In this document: piece by piece, positions 38,333-47,095 of the stretch
How the letters are laid out: every line of letters starts with the position of its first letter
How positions within the stretch are numbered: the stretch's first letter is position 1
Origin: Burkholderia gladioli
Lineage (GTDB): Bacteria > Pseudomonadota > Gammaproteobacteria > Burkholderiales > Burkholderiaceae
Reading direction: 5' to 3'
Assembly (NCBI RefSeq): GCF_000959725.1
Contig: NZ_CP009323.1
Coordinates: forward strand, 4,526,001 to 4,590,000
Length of the DNA stretch: 64,000 nucleotides
The notes under the pieces: model-generated
Told to the model about the DNA's origin: nothing
The model's database searches: none
What the model saw: the letters and a program-made list of their open reading frames with translations, nothing else
Made by a program: the position numbers and the translations under genes

Positions 38333-38933
38333 CCTTTACCGCGGGACGCACATCGGAGGCTTCGATCACCGCGCCCAGGCGCTTGGCGGTCGCGATCGCC
38401 TGCAGGCCCGCCACACCCGCGCCGAGAATCAGCACACGCGCGGCTTTCACGGTGCCGGCCGCGGTCATCAGCATCGGCATGAAGCGCGGATAAAGCGTGG
38501 CGGCCAGTAGGACCGCCTTGTACCCTGCGATATTCGCCTGCGAGCTCAAAACGTCGAGGCTCTGCGCGCGCGTGGTGCGCGGCGCGGCCTCTAAAGCGAA
38601 CGCCGTGACGCCCGCCGCTGCCAGCTTTGATGAGTTTTCGGTATTAAACGGATCGAGCATGCCGACCAGCGTCGCGCCGCGTTTAAGCAGCGGCAACTCG
38701 GCGTCGGTCGGCGACTGGACCTTCAGGACGAGATCCGCGCCGAATGCGCTCGCCGCGTCGACGATCTCCGCGCCGGCGGCCGTGAAGGCATCGTCTGGAA
38801 AGCTGGCGCCGGTGCCGGCGCCGCTCTGGATCGTGACCCGGTGGCCCTGGGTCACGTACTTCTTGACCGTTTCGGGCGTCGCGGCGATGCGGGTTTCGTT
38901 CACCCGCGTCTCGGCAGGGATGCCGATTTTCAT
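38333..38933 (-). pseudogene. pntAA: NAD(P) transhydrogenase subunit alpha part 1, C-terminal half deleted
   Basis: It starts with MKIGIPAETRVNETRIAATP at 38933 after GGAGG. The first 199 residues are normal PntAA ('VKKYVTQGHRVTIQSGAGTG', 'TLVGMLDPFNTENSSKLAAA', 'VLILGAGVAGLQAIATAKRL', '[14 protein letters not shown]'). Right after VRPAVK the sequence jumps into pntAB, so about 175 residues of the NAD-binding domain are missing. The frame then runs on out of phase with pntAB to 38058, producing a nonsense tail. The original protein would be about 375-380 residues. Confidence 0.85.
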
Positions 38934-39238
38934 GCGTTCCTCCATTGATGGACGAGCGCGAGCGTACATCGATGCAAGCGGGAAGCACAAAGACCTATTT
39001 CCTCTAACGGAATAGCGAACCCTTATGGCTGTCATCTTTCGCGCGCACTACGCATCGGCACACGCTCCTGAAGCGGCCTCGGATAACCGCCAACGCCATA
39101 AAAATCCGTTATCGGGCTAAAGCGAATCAGTCTTGGCCGATCCGCACAGCCGACGGTAGGCTGCTACGCGCAAGAGTCGCATTTCTGCGCCGGCATGACA
39201 TGCCAGCCGTCTCAACACAAGCAACCAGGAGAACCATC
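38934..39238. promoter_or_regulatory. Divergent region between pnt genes and the ketoacid reductase gene
   Basis: A 305-bp non-coding gap that should hold both promoters. Inverted GATAAC/GTTATC arms about 20 bases apart (near 39083-39115) could be a weak operator. No gene is seen. Confidence 0.35.
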
Positions 39239-40249
39239 ATGCGGGAGTCCGTGCTCGTCACGCGCGCCACCTTTCCGAGTATCACCGATCGCTTGCGCGA
39301 GCATTTCGACGTGCTCGACAACCCGAGCGATACGATATGGAGCCAACCCGAACTCATCCGGCGTCTGCAGAACCGGTCGGGCGCCGTCGTTCACGGAAGC
39401 GACCGCATCGATGGAACCTTGCTGGATGCATGTCCGAAACTGCGCGCCGTCTGCAACATCGGCGTTGGCTACAACAACATCGACGTGGAAGCCTGCACGC
39501 TTCGCCGCGTTCTGGTAACAAATACGCCCGACGTGTTGACGGATACGACGGCCGACTTCGGATTCGCGCTGTTAATGGCAACCGCGCGCCGCATCACCGA
39601 ATCCGAGCACTTCGTTCGACGAGGCGACTGGACGCTCACCGGACGTTACGACATGTTCGTCGGGTCGGATATTCACGGCACGACCCTCGGCATCCTCGGC
39701 ATGGGGCGCATCGGCCAGGCGATTGCGCGCCGGGGCGCGTTCGGCTTCAATATGCGCGTGATCTACCACAACCGCTCAAGGCTCGCCCCCGAAGTCGAAG
39801 CGAGCCATCGCGCGCATTACGTCGACAAAGACACGCTGCTGCGCGAAAGCGACCACCTGATCATCGTCGTTCCGTACTCGAAGAGTTCGCATCATGCGAT
39901 AGCAACGCGGGAGCTCGCGTTAATGAAGCGTACGGCCACGCTCGTCAACATCGCTCGTGGCGGAGTAGTCGACGATGCCGCGCTTGCTCTCGCACTGAAC
40001 GAACACCTAATCGCGGCGGCCGGTCTCGACGTGTTCGAGGGTGAGCCTCGCGTTCATCCCGATCTGCTCGATGCGTCGAATGTCGTGTTGACACCGCATA
40101 TCGGCAGCGCCTCCGTGGCGACGCGGCACGCGATGGCGTCGCTGGCCACCGACAACCTGATCGCCGCTTTGTCACCGAACGCGTCCACACGGATGCCGCC
40201 CACCCCTGTGAATCGAGAGGTCCTGCAATCATGGGACTTGCCCGAATGA
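39239..40249 (+). CDS. D-2-hydroxyacid dehydrogenase, probable 2-ketogluconate reductase
   Basis: A 336-residue NAD(P)-dependent reductase of the GhrB/TkrA group. The start MRESVLVTRA at 39239 follows AGGAGA; an in-frame ATG 13 codons upstream lacks one. 'GTTLGILGMGRIGQAIARR' is the nucleotide motif. The catalytic triad lies in 'LVNIARGGVVDD' (Arg), 'AAGLDVFEGEPRVHP' (Glu) and 'NVVLTPHIGSAS' (His). The gluconate context suggests reduction of 2-ketogluconate to gluconate, which the overlapping gluconokinase would phosphorylate. Glyoxylate or hydroxypyruvate are alternatives. Confidence 0.85.
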   Translation: MRESVLVTRATFPSITDRLREHFDVLDNPSDTIWSQPELIRRLQNRSGAVVHGSDRIDGTLLDACPKLRAVCNIGVGYNNIDVEACTLRRVLVTNTPDVLTDTTADFGFALLMATARRITESEHFVRRGDWTLTGRYDMFVGSDIHGTTLGILGMGRIGQAIARRGAFGFNMRVIYHNRSRLAPEVEASHRAHYVDKDTLLRESDHLIIVVPYSKSSHHAIATRELALMKRTATLVNIARGGVVDDAALALALNEHLIAAAGLDVFEGEPRVHPDLLDASNVVLTPHIGSASVATRHAMASLATDNLIAALSPNASTRMPPTPVNREVLQSWDLPE

Positions 40250-40773
40250 CAGGCCCTGGCGAACACGGCGGCAGTGCCTCAGTGATCAGGGTACTGGTGA
40301 TGGGCGTCTCCGGATCCGGAAAATCGACATTGGCAGCCAGCCTCTCCGTCGCAATCGGAGCGGTGTTCATCGAAGGCGACGATCATCACTCTGCCGCGGA
40401 CCAGGACAAGATGCGCAACGGCATCGCACTGAACGACGACGATCGTATGCCCTGGCTGATTCGTCTGGGTAGCCTAGGTGCATCGCAAACCACGAACGTC
40501 GTGCTCTCTTGCTCCGCGCTGAAGACTGAGTATCGATCCGCGCTCAGAGCCATGATTCCGGGCCTGAAGATCGTGTTTCTGGAACTCGACCAACAGACTG
40601 CGCACAGGCGGGTCTCCCTTCGCAGCAACCATACCTTCCCCGCCCGTCTGGTAGCGAACCAGTTCGCGACGCTCGAGTCGCCAGCGGGCGAGCCCGGTGT
40701 CCTGAGCCTATCCGCCAGCGATTGCGAAACCCAGCAGCTTCGGGCCGCGATGGATTGGTTAATGCCCGCCTGA
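40231..40773 (+). CDS. Gluconokinase
   Basis: A 180-residue thermosensitive-type (GntK/IdnK) gluconate kinase. The P-loop is 'VLVMGVSGSGKSTLA' (residues 21-35). 'FIEGDDHHSAADQDKMRNGI' and 'LNDDDRMPWL' are the substrate-binding segment. It makes 6-phosphogluconate for the pentose phosphate or Entner-Doudoroff pathway. Its start overlaps the reductase gene by 19 bp, so both are coupled. An internal ATG (MTGPGEH) is a possible alternative start. Confidence 0.9.
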   Translation: MGLARMTGPGEHGGSASVIRVLVMGVSGSGKSTLAASLSVAIGAVFIEGDDHHSAADQDKMRNGIALNDDDRMPWLIRLGSLGASQTTNVVLSCSALKTEYRSALRAMIPGLKIVFLELDQQTAHRRVSLRSNHTFPARLVANQFATLESPAGEPGVLSLSASDCETQQLRAAMDWLMPA

Positions 40774-40814
40774 TAGGCGTTTGCCGATGCTGGTCACGCA
40801 GCGGCATTGATCGC

Positions 40815-40852
40815 AAAAAAAAGCGGCCTCGGAATTCAAAATTCCTGGCCGC
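40815..40852 (-). terminator. Rho-independent terminator of the second porin gene
   Basis: On the minus strand, a stem of GCGGCC with GGAATT-type inner arms (GCGGCC..GGAATT/AATTCC..GGCCGC) is followed by eight T residues. It lies 46 bp after the porin stop. It is the best intrinsic terminator seen in the window. Confidence 0.82.
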
Positions 40853-40897
40853 CTAACAGCGCGTTTGCGCCACCCTCCTCAAAGTACCTGCACCTGC

Positions 40898-42001
40898 TCA
40901 AAACTTATGCCGCAAACCGACGTACGTTTCGAGTACGCTGTTATAACCGTGGATTGGCATCGTGAAGCTCGAATTCGATGCGAGCGTCGTCCATGCGCCG
41001 GTGAAGTGGTTGTAGTCGAATCCAGCGTAGACATCCGTCAGCTTGCTCAGGAAATAGTCGAACACAGGACCGGTTGTGATGCGGGCGCCGCTCGTGCCTG
41101 CATGGTGCAGGAAATCGAAGTATACCGGCAGACGGATATCGAAGCTCGGCGTGACGAAATAGTCGCCCGCCACGGAAAACGAATTGTTCTTGTAGTCGGC
41201 CGGCGAGACGTGGCTATAGATGTAGTTTGCGTATAGCGTGAATTTCGAGAACGCGTACGTCGCCCCAATCGCGGCAGCCTTCTGCTTGCTGTCCGGAATC
41301 GTGATGCCGTAGTACGTGCTGCCGTACGTCGAGGTGGCCGGTGTCAATCCGCCGATGTCGTTGATCACGACGTACGCGCCGTTCACCGTGAGCGGGCCAC
41401 TCGCATAGGTGAACGAGATCTCCGGCGAAGAGGCATGATGGAAGTCTCCGGCTACTCCGCCGAGAGTGTATTGTCCTCGGATGGTGAAGCCAGCAAACTG
41501 CGGCGACGTATAACGTATTGAATTGTCCAGCCGCGCACCACCGGTTTCGCCGGCTGCCTGGAACGCGTAGGTTTGCGAATAGTTCGCCAGTTGGAAGACG
41601 TCGTTGGACGCGACAGTTTCGTGAATCAGCGTATATTGACGCCCCAGCGTTACCGACCCGTAGTTGTTCGACAACCCAACATAGGCAGACCGCCCGAAGA
41701 TGCGCGGGGCGCCAGCAGGCGTCGCCTGCTGCAGCGCGCCAGTGTTAGGTGTGAAGCCCGACTCGAGCCGGAAGAACGCTTTCATGCCTCCACCAAGGTC
41801 TTCGCTTCCAAGAATTCCCCATCGATTGCTCGACAGCATCCCCCCATTGCCCATCGTGAATAGCTTGCCACCGTTTGCCGTTTGATGGGTATCCATCCGT
41901 ATGCCGACATCGAGAACGCCGTACAGCGTCACGCTGGACTGCGCAGAGGCGATTGACGAAAACGCCCCAACAATCAGTAATACTAATAATTTGTCTTTCA
42001 T
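40898..42001 (-). CDS. Outer-membrane porin, Burkholderiales trimeric type
   Basis: A 367-residue porin. The signal peptide (MKDKLLVLLIVGAFSSIASA) leads to mature 'QSSVTLYGVLDVGIRMDT'. Other family motifs are 'SNRWGILGSEDLGGGMKAFF', 'FGRSAYVGLSNNYGSVTLGR' and the C-terminal 'VGLRHKF' ending in Phe. It is distinct from the first porin in the window (different loops). It follows the aminotransferase gene by 123 bp on the same strand and may carry the substrate of this regulon across the outer membrane. Confidence 0.93.
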   Translation of the reverse strand: MKDKLLVLLIVGAFSSIASAQSSVTLYGVLDVGIRMDTHQTANGGKLFTMGNGGMLSSNRWGILGSEDLGGGMKAFFRLESGFTPNTGALQQATPAGAPRIFGRSAYVGLSNNYGSVTLGRQYTLIHETVASNDVFQLANYSQTYAFQAAGETGGARLDNSIRYTSPQFAGFTIRGQYTLGGVAGDFHHASSPEISFTYASGPLTVNGAYVVINDIGGLTPATSTYGSTYYGITIPDSKQKAAAIGATYAFSKFTLYANYIYSHVSPADYKNNSFSVAGDYFVTPSFDIRLPVYFDFLHHAGTSGARITTGPVFDYFLSKLTDVYAGFDYNHFTGAWTTLASNSSFTMPIHGYNSVLETYVGLRHKF

Positions 42002-42124
42002 GTTTTCCCCTGCATGTTTATGGATGAATCACGCTACTACACACGACATCCGGTCAGGCGCGGTACGACACACGCGCGACCGGCATCGGCATTCCGATCT
42101 GCGTGGCCACCTCATGGCACCGCA

Positions 42125-43333
42125 TCACACCAGTTCGCTTACCGCTTTGCCGATCTTTTCGCAGCCTTCTTCGATCACGCCGATACCGGTCGCGATCGAC
42201 ATCCGGAAATAGGACGGCACGCCATATGCCGATCCCGCGACGACCACGACGCCAGCCGATTCGATCAGATAGAGCACAAAGTCGCTGTCGCTACCGATAA
42301 AGTCGCCGGCTGGCGTCTGCTTTCCGATAACGCCCGCGCATTTGACGAACAGATAGAAGGCACCCGCTGGCGCTGCGCAGCTCAACTCAGGTATCGCGTT
42401 GAGCAGCGCCACTGCCCGGTCGCGGCGCTTGCGGTAGATCTGTACGGCTTCGGCAACGCTGCCCTGATGTCCCTGCAGCGCAGCAAGTGCAGCGGCCTGA
42501 CTGACGGATGAAGCGCAACTGGTCGACTGCGATTGCAGCGTGTCCATTGCGGCGATGATGTCGGAAGGCCCAGCCGCATAACCAATTCGCCAACCCGTCA
42601 TCGCGTAGGTCTTCGAAACGCCGTTCACCACCACCGTCCGGTCGCGAAGCGCGGGCTCGATCGCCGCGATATGGGGATTACCCTCAGTGTCGTAACGGAT
42701 ATGTTCGTAGATGTCGTCAGTCAGGACGAGGATGTTGGGATGTCGCAACAGAACATTCGCCAATGCTCTCAACTCTTCGGCTGTGTACGAAGCCCCGGTA
42801 GGATTACTCGGCGAGTTCAGGATGAGCCACCGCGTGCGAGCGGTGATGGCCGACTCGAGCAGCTCTGGCGTCATTTTGAAGCCGGCGGAATCGCTGCACG
42901 GCAGAATGACCGGCACGCCTTCGCACGCGACCACCATATCAGGGTACGAGACCCAATACGGCGCGGCAATCAGAACTTCATCGCCCGCCTCGACCGAAAC
43001 GGACAGCGCGTTGAAGATCGCGTGCTTCGCGCCGCATGTGACGATGATCTGCTTCGGGTCGAAGCGCAGATCGTTCTCACGCGCAAGCTTTTCGGCGATT
43101 GCGCTGCGAAGCGCAATGGTTCCGGCCGTCTGGGTATAGCGGGTCTCGCCACGCTCGATCGCCTCGGCGGCTGCCCGTCTGATATGCACGGGAGTCGGAA
43201 AGTCAGGTTCGCCGATGGCGAGGTTGATGATCGCACGGCCCTGGCGACGCAGTTCCGCGACGCGATCGGCAGCGGCGCTGCTCGGCGATGTCTTGATGCG
43301 CTGCATCCGCGCCGCGATACGGGAAGAACTCAC
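42125..43333 (-). CDS. Class I/II aminotransferase (aspartate aminotransferase-like)
   Basis: A 402-residue PLP enzyme of subgroup I-gamma. The GTG at 43333 with AAGGAG six bases before it is the best start; an upstream codon extends it by 34 unmatched residues. Motifs are 'INLAIGEPDFPTP', 'LNSPSNPTGASYTAEEL' (PLP Asn), 'VLTDDIYEHIRYD' (PLP Asp/Tyr), 'NGVSKTYAMTGWRIGYAAG' (Schiff-base Lys) and 'YFRMSIATG' (substrate Arg). It converts an amino acid to a keto acid or the reverse. Divergent from a LysR gene across a 286-bp gap, it probably belongs to the regulon of that regulator. The substrate is not clear from sequence. Confidence 0.9.
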   Translation of the reverse strand: MSSSRIAARMQRIKTSPSSAAADRVAELRRQGRAIINLAIGEPDFPTPVHIRRAAAEAIERGETRYTQTAGTIALRSAIAEKLARENDLRFDPKQIIVTCGAKHAIFNALSVSVEAGDEVLIAAPYWVSYPDMVVACEGVPVILPCSDSAGFKMTPELLESAITARTRWLILNSPSNPTGASYTAEELRALANVLLRHPNILVLTDDIYEHIRYDTEGNPHIAAIEPALRDRTVVVNGVSKTYAMTGWRIGYAAGPSDIIAAMDTLQSQSTSCASSVSQAAALAALQGHQGSVAEAVQIYRKRRDRAVALLNAIPELSCAAPAGAFYLFVKCAGVIGKQTPAGDFIGSDSDFVLYLIESAGVVVVAGSAYGVPSYFRMSIATGIGVIEEGCEKIGKAVSELV

Positions 43334-43559
43334 TCTTCGCTCCTTGTCTGCTGGGTATGCGAGAAAGGTAAGCGGGCCAAATTCTTCGCACAAAGATGGA
43401 TTCGCTCTGGCGGAATCGCGTTCGCTTATACCCATACCCCGTCAAAATGCAGCGAACCTGGGTCACGCGTGCGAATCCGTCCGCCGCTGCCGACCCTCGC
43501 GATCGCGTCGCCCCGGCTGGCGATTCTTATTATTTTTCCGGATGTCGGATCGCCGCCGT

Positions 43560-43580
43560 ATGCCTTACGATTCCAGGCAT
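43560..43580. promoter_or_regulatory. LysR-type box (ATGCC-N11-GGCAT)
   Basis: Arms ATGCC and GGCAT are exact complements separated by 11 bases, the T-N11-A spacing of LysR recognition sites. It lies 40 bp before the GTG of the first LysR gene and in the divergent promoter of the aminotransferase. Similar ATGCC/GGCAT arms, with 6-base spacing, occur before the binding-protein/hyu operon at 57250-57267. Confidence 0.62.
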
Positions 43581-43619
43581 CGATTGTCGAATGATGCGCA
43601 AATCGCAGGACGGACGACC

Positions 43620-44582
43620 GTGAACCTCAGACGTTTGAAGTATTTCGTGAAGATCGTCGATCTGGGCAGCCTGACGCAGGCCTCCGATATCCTCCATATT
43701 GCGCAGCCTGCCCTGAGCCAGCAGATCATGATTCTGGAGGGCGAGTTCCGTCACCAGCTTCTCATTCGCACAAAGCGTGGCGTGACCCCTACCGAGGCCG
43801 GCCTGACGCTATACCGTCATGCGCAGATCGTGCTTCGCCAACTCGAGCAGGCGCGCAGCGATATGGACAAGCGGGACGACTCGCTTGTCGGCAAGGTCGC
43901 CATCGGTCTCGCGCCGGGAACCGCCGCATCGGCGCTGTCACTACCATTGCTGAAGACGGTTCGCGCGCAGCATCCCGGCATCCTTCTTTACCTGAACGAA
44001 AGTTTCGGCACGACGCTCAGCGAATTGATCATAAACGGCCGCATGGACATGGCGGTGCTCTATGGCGACCATGCGTCACATGGACTGTCCTTCCGGCGCC
44101 TGAAAGGCGAAGAGCTGTTTCTGGTCACGCCTCGCGACATGACCATGCCCGTGGGTCCGATACCGCTCTCGATGCTGCAGGATGTCGACCTGATGCTGCC
44201 GAGCCCCTATAACTACCTTCGCAAGTACATCGACGACGCGCTGAATATCGCGAGAGTGAGGCCGCGCATCGTGGCCGAGATCGAATCGGCATCGCCCCTC
44301 TCCGCGGCAATCCGCGAAGGGATTGGCGCCACCATCCTGCCGGAGTCGGCGGCCCGCATCATCGCGAACGCGGGAGACGGCGTCCAGCGCCGCATTGTGG
44401 CGCCGAGAATCGAAGCACCGCTATCTATCTGCGTGTCCGACCATCTTCCGCTTTCGGAACCGGCGGTCGCGGTTCAGCAGATTCTCCTCGACCTGATATC
44501 GAACCTGTCGCTGGACGGCGGGACGTGCGCCAGTTCTGATGAGGTTCGATGCCATCGCAAAGCGACGGAGCAGAATTCATGA
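43620..44582 (+). CDS. LysR-family regulator, first of a tandem pair
   Basis: A 320-residue regulator. GTG at 43620 is the only sensible start: the HTH begins at once ('MNLRRLKYFVKIVDLGSLTQ', 'ASDILHIAQPALSQQIMILE'). The 'QLLIRTKRGVTPTEAG' wing and the co-inducer domain ('INGRMDMAVLYGDHASHGLS', 'IREGIGATILPESAARII') place it near the Nac/Cbl-like group active on nitrogen or aromatic catabolism. Its stop overlaps the ATG of the next LysR gene by four bases. The divergent aminotransferase is a likely target. Confidence 0.92.
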   Translation: MNLRRLKYFVKIVDLGSLTQASDILHIAQPALSQQIMILEGEFRHQLLIRTKRGVTPTEAGLTLYRHAQIVLRQLEQARSDMDKRDDSLVGKVAIGLAPGTAASALSLPLLKTVRAQHPGILLYLNESFGTTLSELIINGRMDMAVLYGDHASHGLSFRRLKGEELFLVTPRDMTMPVGPIPLSMLQDVDLMLPSPYNYLRKYIDDALNIARVRPRIVAEIESASPLSAAIREGIGATILPESAARIIANAGDGVQRRIVAPRIEAPLSICVSDHLPLSEPAVAVQQILLDLISNLSLDGGTCASSDEVRCHRKATEQNS

Positions 44583-45547
44583 CCATCAACTTCAAACTGT
44601 TGAAGAGCTTCGTCGCGGCCATCGAGCTGGAGAGCCTCTCGGGCGCGGCAAGCCATCTGCATATCGCGCAACCCGCGCTAAGTCAGCACGTCAATCTCCT
44701 GGAGAAGCACTTCGGACAGAAGCTGTTGATCCGTACCAACGTCGGTGTGCAGCCAACCCACGCAGGTAAAGAGTTGTACCGACATGCGCTTGCCATCCTC
44801 GACCAGCTCGACAAGGCCGAGATCGATGTCGCACGGTCGGCCAATGTGATTTCCGGCAATGTGCGCGTCGGCTTCGCGACGTACAGTACGACGTCATCGA
44901 TCCTGTCAATCCCGTTGCTCAAGGCGATCAGACGCGACTATCCGGACATCAACCTGTTCCTCAACGACAATTTCGGTCTCGTGTTAAGCGAGATGGTCTT
45001 TACCGGCCGCATGGACATGGCGATCATTTACGCGTCTCAGCCCATCAAAGGCGTGGTGTTGCAGCCGCTTCTCGATGAGGAACTCTTCCTGATCGCCCCG
45101 CCTCACATGGATTTGCCACCGGACATCGACGGCGCCATTCCGCTCACGGCGCTGGAGAGCGTCGAACTGTTGCTGCCGGGACGCACACACTTCCTGCGGC
45201 AGATGATCGAGAAATCGTTCGCGGATGCTGGAGTCAGACCGCTCGTCGCGGCGGAAATCGAATCGGAAGCGACGTTGCGCGACGCGATCGAAGCCGGACT
45301 AGGCGCGACCATTCTGCCGTGGGCACTCGCCAGCACGTTCTCTGAAACCCAACGTCCACTTACCCGCCGCCTGATCGAACCGACCTTGCGCGCGACGGTT
45401 TCGCTCTGCGTGTCGGATAGCCTGCCGGTCTCGGAAGCGGCGCAGGCAGTGCGCGGCGCGCTTGCACAGCTGGTCAGCGATCTCGTTGCCGAGCAGCGTT
45501 TCGTTGGCGTAAGCGCGCCCGCTCATTCGGGCGCGCCGATCGATTGA
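44579..45547 (+). CDS. LysR-family regulator, second of a tandem pair
   Basis: A 322-residue regulator starting MTINFKLLKSFVAAIE at 44579 with GGAG before it. It is a clear paralogue of the preceding protein: 'GAASHLHIAQPALSQHVNLL', 'FTGRMDMAIIYASQPIKGVV' and 'AIEAGLGATILPWALAST' align directly. The ATGA overlap with the first gene implies coupled translation and perhaps a heteromer. Its 3' end faces the aldolase/hyu operon, stop to stop. Duplicated, co-expressed LysR genes are uncommon. Confidence 0.92.
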   Translation: MTINFKLLKSFVAAIELESLSGAASHLHIAQPALSQHVNLLEKHFGQKLLIRTNVGVQPTHAGKELYRHALAILDQLDKAEIDVARSANVISGNVRVGFATYSTTSSILSIPLLKAIRRDYPDINLFLNDNFGLVLSEMVFTGRMDMAIIYASQPIKGVVLQPLLDEELFLIAPPHMDLPPDIDGAIPLTALESVELLLPGRTHFLRQMIEKSFADAGVRPLVAAEIESEATLRDAIEAGLGATILPWALASTFSETQRPLTRRLIEPTLRATVSLCVSDSLPVSEAAQAVRGALAQLVSDLVAEQRFVGVSAPAHSGAPID

Positions 45548-45548
45548 C

Positions 45549-45567
45549 GCGGCCGGGTTGCGGCCGC
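45549..45567. terminator. Stem-loop between convergent genes
   Basis: GCGGCC and GGCCGC flank a 7-base loop in the 31-bp gap between the LysR stop (45547) and the aldolase stop (45579). The plus-strand side continues with TTCTTCTGCT. It probably ends transcription from both sides. Confidence 0.5.
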
Positions 45568-45578
45568 CGGTTCTTCTG

Positions 45579-46283
45579 CTACACCGCTTGCCCGGACAAC
45601 CCGCGCATCAGCTTCACGCCATCCGCCACGAATGGATCCGCGTGGTAGTACAGAAGCTGGGCGCCGGCCTTCACCAGATGCTCGACGTTCTCCTTCACCA
45701 CCAGCGTGCCCGCATGCTTGCCAGCCAGACGGATCCGTCCCAGCGTGCGGTCGACCAGGTCGAGCACCGGCTGCGGCCGGCGCGCACCGGGCGCGACGTT
45801 CGGCGAATAGCCCATCGATTGGGACAGATCGCCTGGGCCGACGAAGAACACATCGATTCCTTCCACTTTCAGGATCTCATCGAGATTCTCCACGGCTTGC
45901 ATCGACTCGATCATCACGACGACCAGCCGGTTCTCGAAGTCGTCGGGGCAAGCATAGCGGATCGTAGCAACGACTTCGCGCGCGCTGTCGGCGGTATGCA
46001 CGAGCGGGACCATCACGCCATCCGCGCCGCAGTTGAGGCAACGCGTAATGGTCGAACGATCCTGGCTCTGCGGACGCACGATCGTATACCCGCCGCCGAA
46101 GCGAGCCGCTTTTGCAATCAACTGAAGCTGATCGAAGCCTGCAGCACCGTGTTCGCAGTCGACGAAGATCGAATCCACGCCTGAGCGAGTCAGCTTCTCG
46201 GCAAGCGTCACCGAAACGTGATTCGGGTTCACCATCAGAACGGACTGCCCGTTCGCGAGTCGTTGCTTAAGCGTTGTGCTCAT
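45579..46283 (-). CDS. HpcH/HpaI-family aldolase
   Basis: A 234-residue class II (metal-dependent) aldolase/citrate-lyase-type barrel. The catalytic His is in 'FVDCEHGAAGFDQL' and the Arg in 'TIVRPQSQDRSTI'. Metal ligands are in 'RLVVVMIESMQAVENL' (Glu) and 'VFFVGPGDLSQSMGY' (Asp). Family members split 4-hydroxy-2-keto acids into pyruvate and an aldehyde. It is the last gene of the operon and overlaps the SDR by four bases. Its role would be cleaving the final acid product of the pathway, which is inferred. Confidence 0.88.
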   Translation of the reverse strand: MSTTLKQRLANGQSVLMVNPNHVSVTLAEKLTRSGVDSIFVDCEHGAAGFDQLQLIAKAARFGGGYTIVRPQSQDRSTITRCLNCGADGVMVPLVHTADSAREVVATIRYACPDDFENRLVVVMIESMQAVENLDEILKVEGIDVFFVGPGDLSQSMGYSPNVAPGARRPQPVLDLVDRTLGRIRLAGKHAGTLVVKENVEHLVKAGAQLLYYHADPFVADGVKLMRGLSGQAV

Positions 46284-47095
46284 GCTTGCTTTCCTGATAA
46301 GTTTGCGGGCGCGACGCCATCGGGCGCGCCGAGCCAGCGGCTAATTTCCGTGTCCGGTCCCTGGTCGCGCTGCAAGGTCGGGCTGATGACGAGTTCCTCG
46401 ATCGTGGTACGCGCCGGCAAGGTGCAACACAGCAGAACCGCCTGCGCGACGTCGTCCGGACTGACCATCGCTTCGCGTTCTTCGGCACTTGGCGGGCGCA
46501 CGCGGGTATCCATGATCGGCGTGTTGACTTCGCCCGGCAGAATCGTCGTGGAGCGGATGTGGTTGTTGCGAAACGTCGAGTGCAGATAGGTCATCAGGTT
46601 GCGCACGCCGGCTTTCGCGGCGCCGTAGGGAGCACCGCCGAGCAGGCTCGGGCGCACCGCGGCGAGCGACGACACGGTGATCACCGTTCCGCCGCCGCGG
46701 GCTAGCATGCCCGGAAGCACTGCCTGGACCAGCACGTAGACCGCGGTCAGATTCACCGACACGGTCGAGTCCCAGTCCGCTTCGTCGATCCACTGGATAT
46801 TTCGGACCCGGCTCGATGCTCCCGCATTGTTGACGAGGATGTCGACGGTGCCGAGCTCCGCTTCCACCCAGCGCACCATGTCAATCATTTCGGCCCGCTT
46901 CTGCAGGTCGACCTGGCGAGCGTATGCCTGACCGCCCGCCACACCGACCTCACGCGCCACCGCTTCGAGCGCGTCCAGCCGCCGGCCGACAACAACGACC
47001 CGCGCGCCTTCGGCGGCAAGTCGGAGCGCGGTCGAGCGGCCAATGCCCGAACCGCCGCCCGTGACGATCGCAATCTGTCCGTCGAGCGCACGCAT
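46280..47095 (-). CDS. Short-chain dehydrogenase/reductase (SDR)
   Basis: A 271-residue SDR with 'IAIVTGGGSGIGRSTALRLA' (cofactor), 'ILVNNAGASSRVRNIQWIDE', the active-site Ser 'VITVSSLAAVRPSLLGGAPY' and Tyr-x3-Lys in 'YGAAKAGVRNLMTYL'. It oxidises or reduces an alcohol/ketone in the pathway. The start codon immediately follows the hyuB stop (TAAATG), and its stop overlaps the aldolase. Substrate unknown. Confidence 0.9.
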   Translation of the reverse strand: MRALDGQIAIVTGGGSGIGRSTALRLAAEGARVVVVGRRLDALEAVAREVGVAGGQAYARQVDLQKRAEMIDMVRWVEAELGTVDILVNNAGASSRVRNIQWIDEADWDSTVSVNLTAVYVLVQAVLPGMLARGGGTVITVSSLAAVRPSLLGGAPYGAAKAGVRNLMTYLHSTFRNNHIRSTTILPGEVNTPIMDTRVRPPSAEEREAMVSPDDVAQAVLLCCTLPARTTIEELVISPTLQRDQGPDTEISRWLGAPDGVAPANLSGKQA

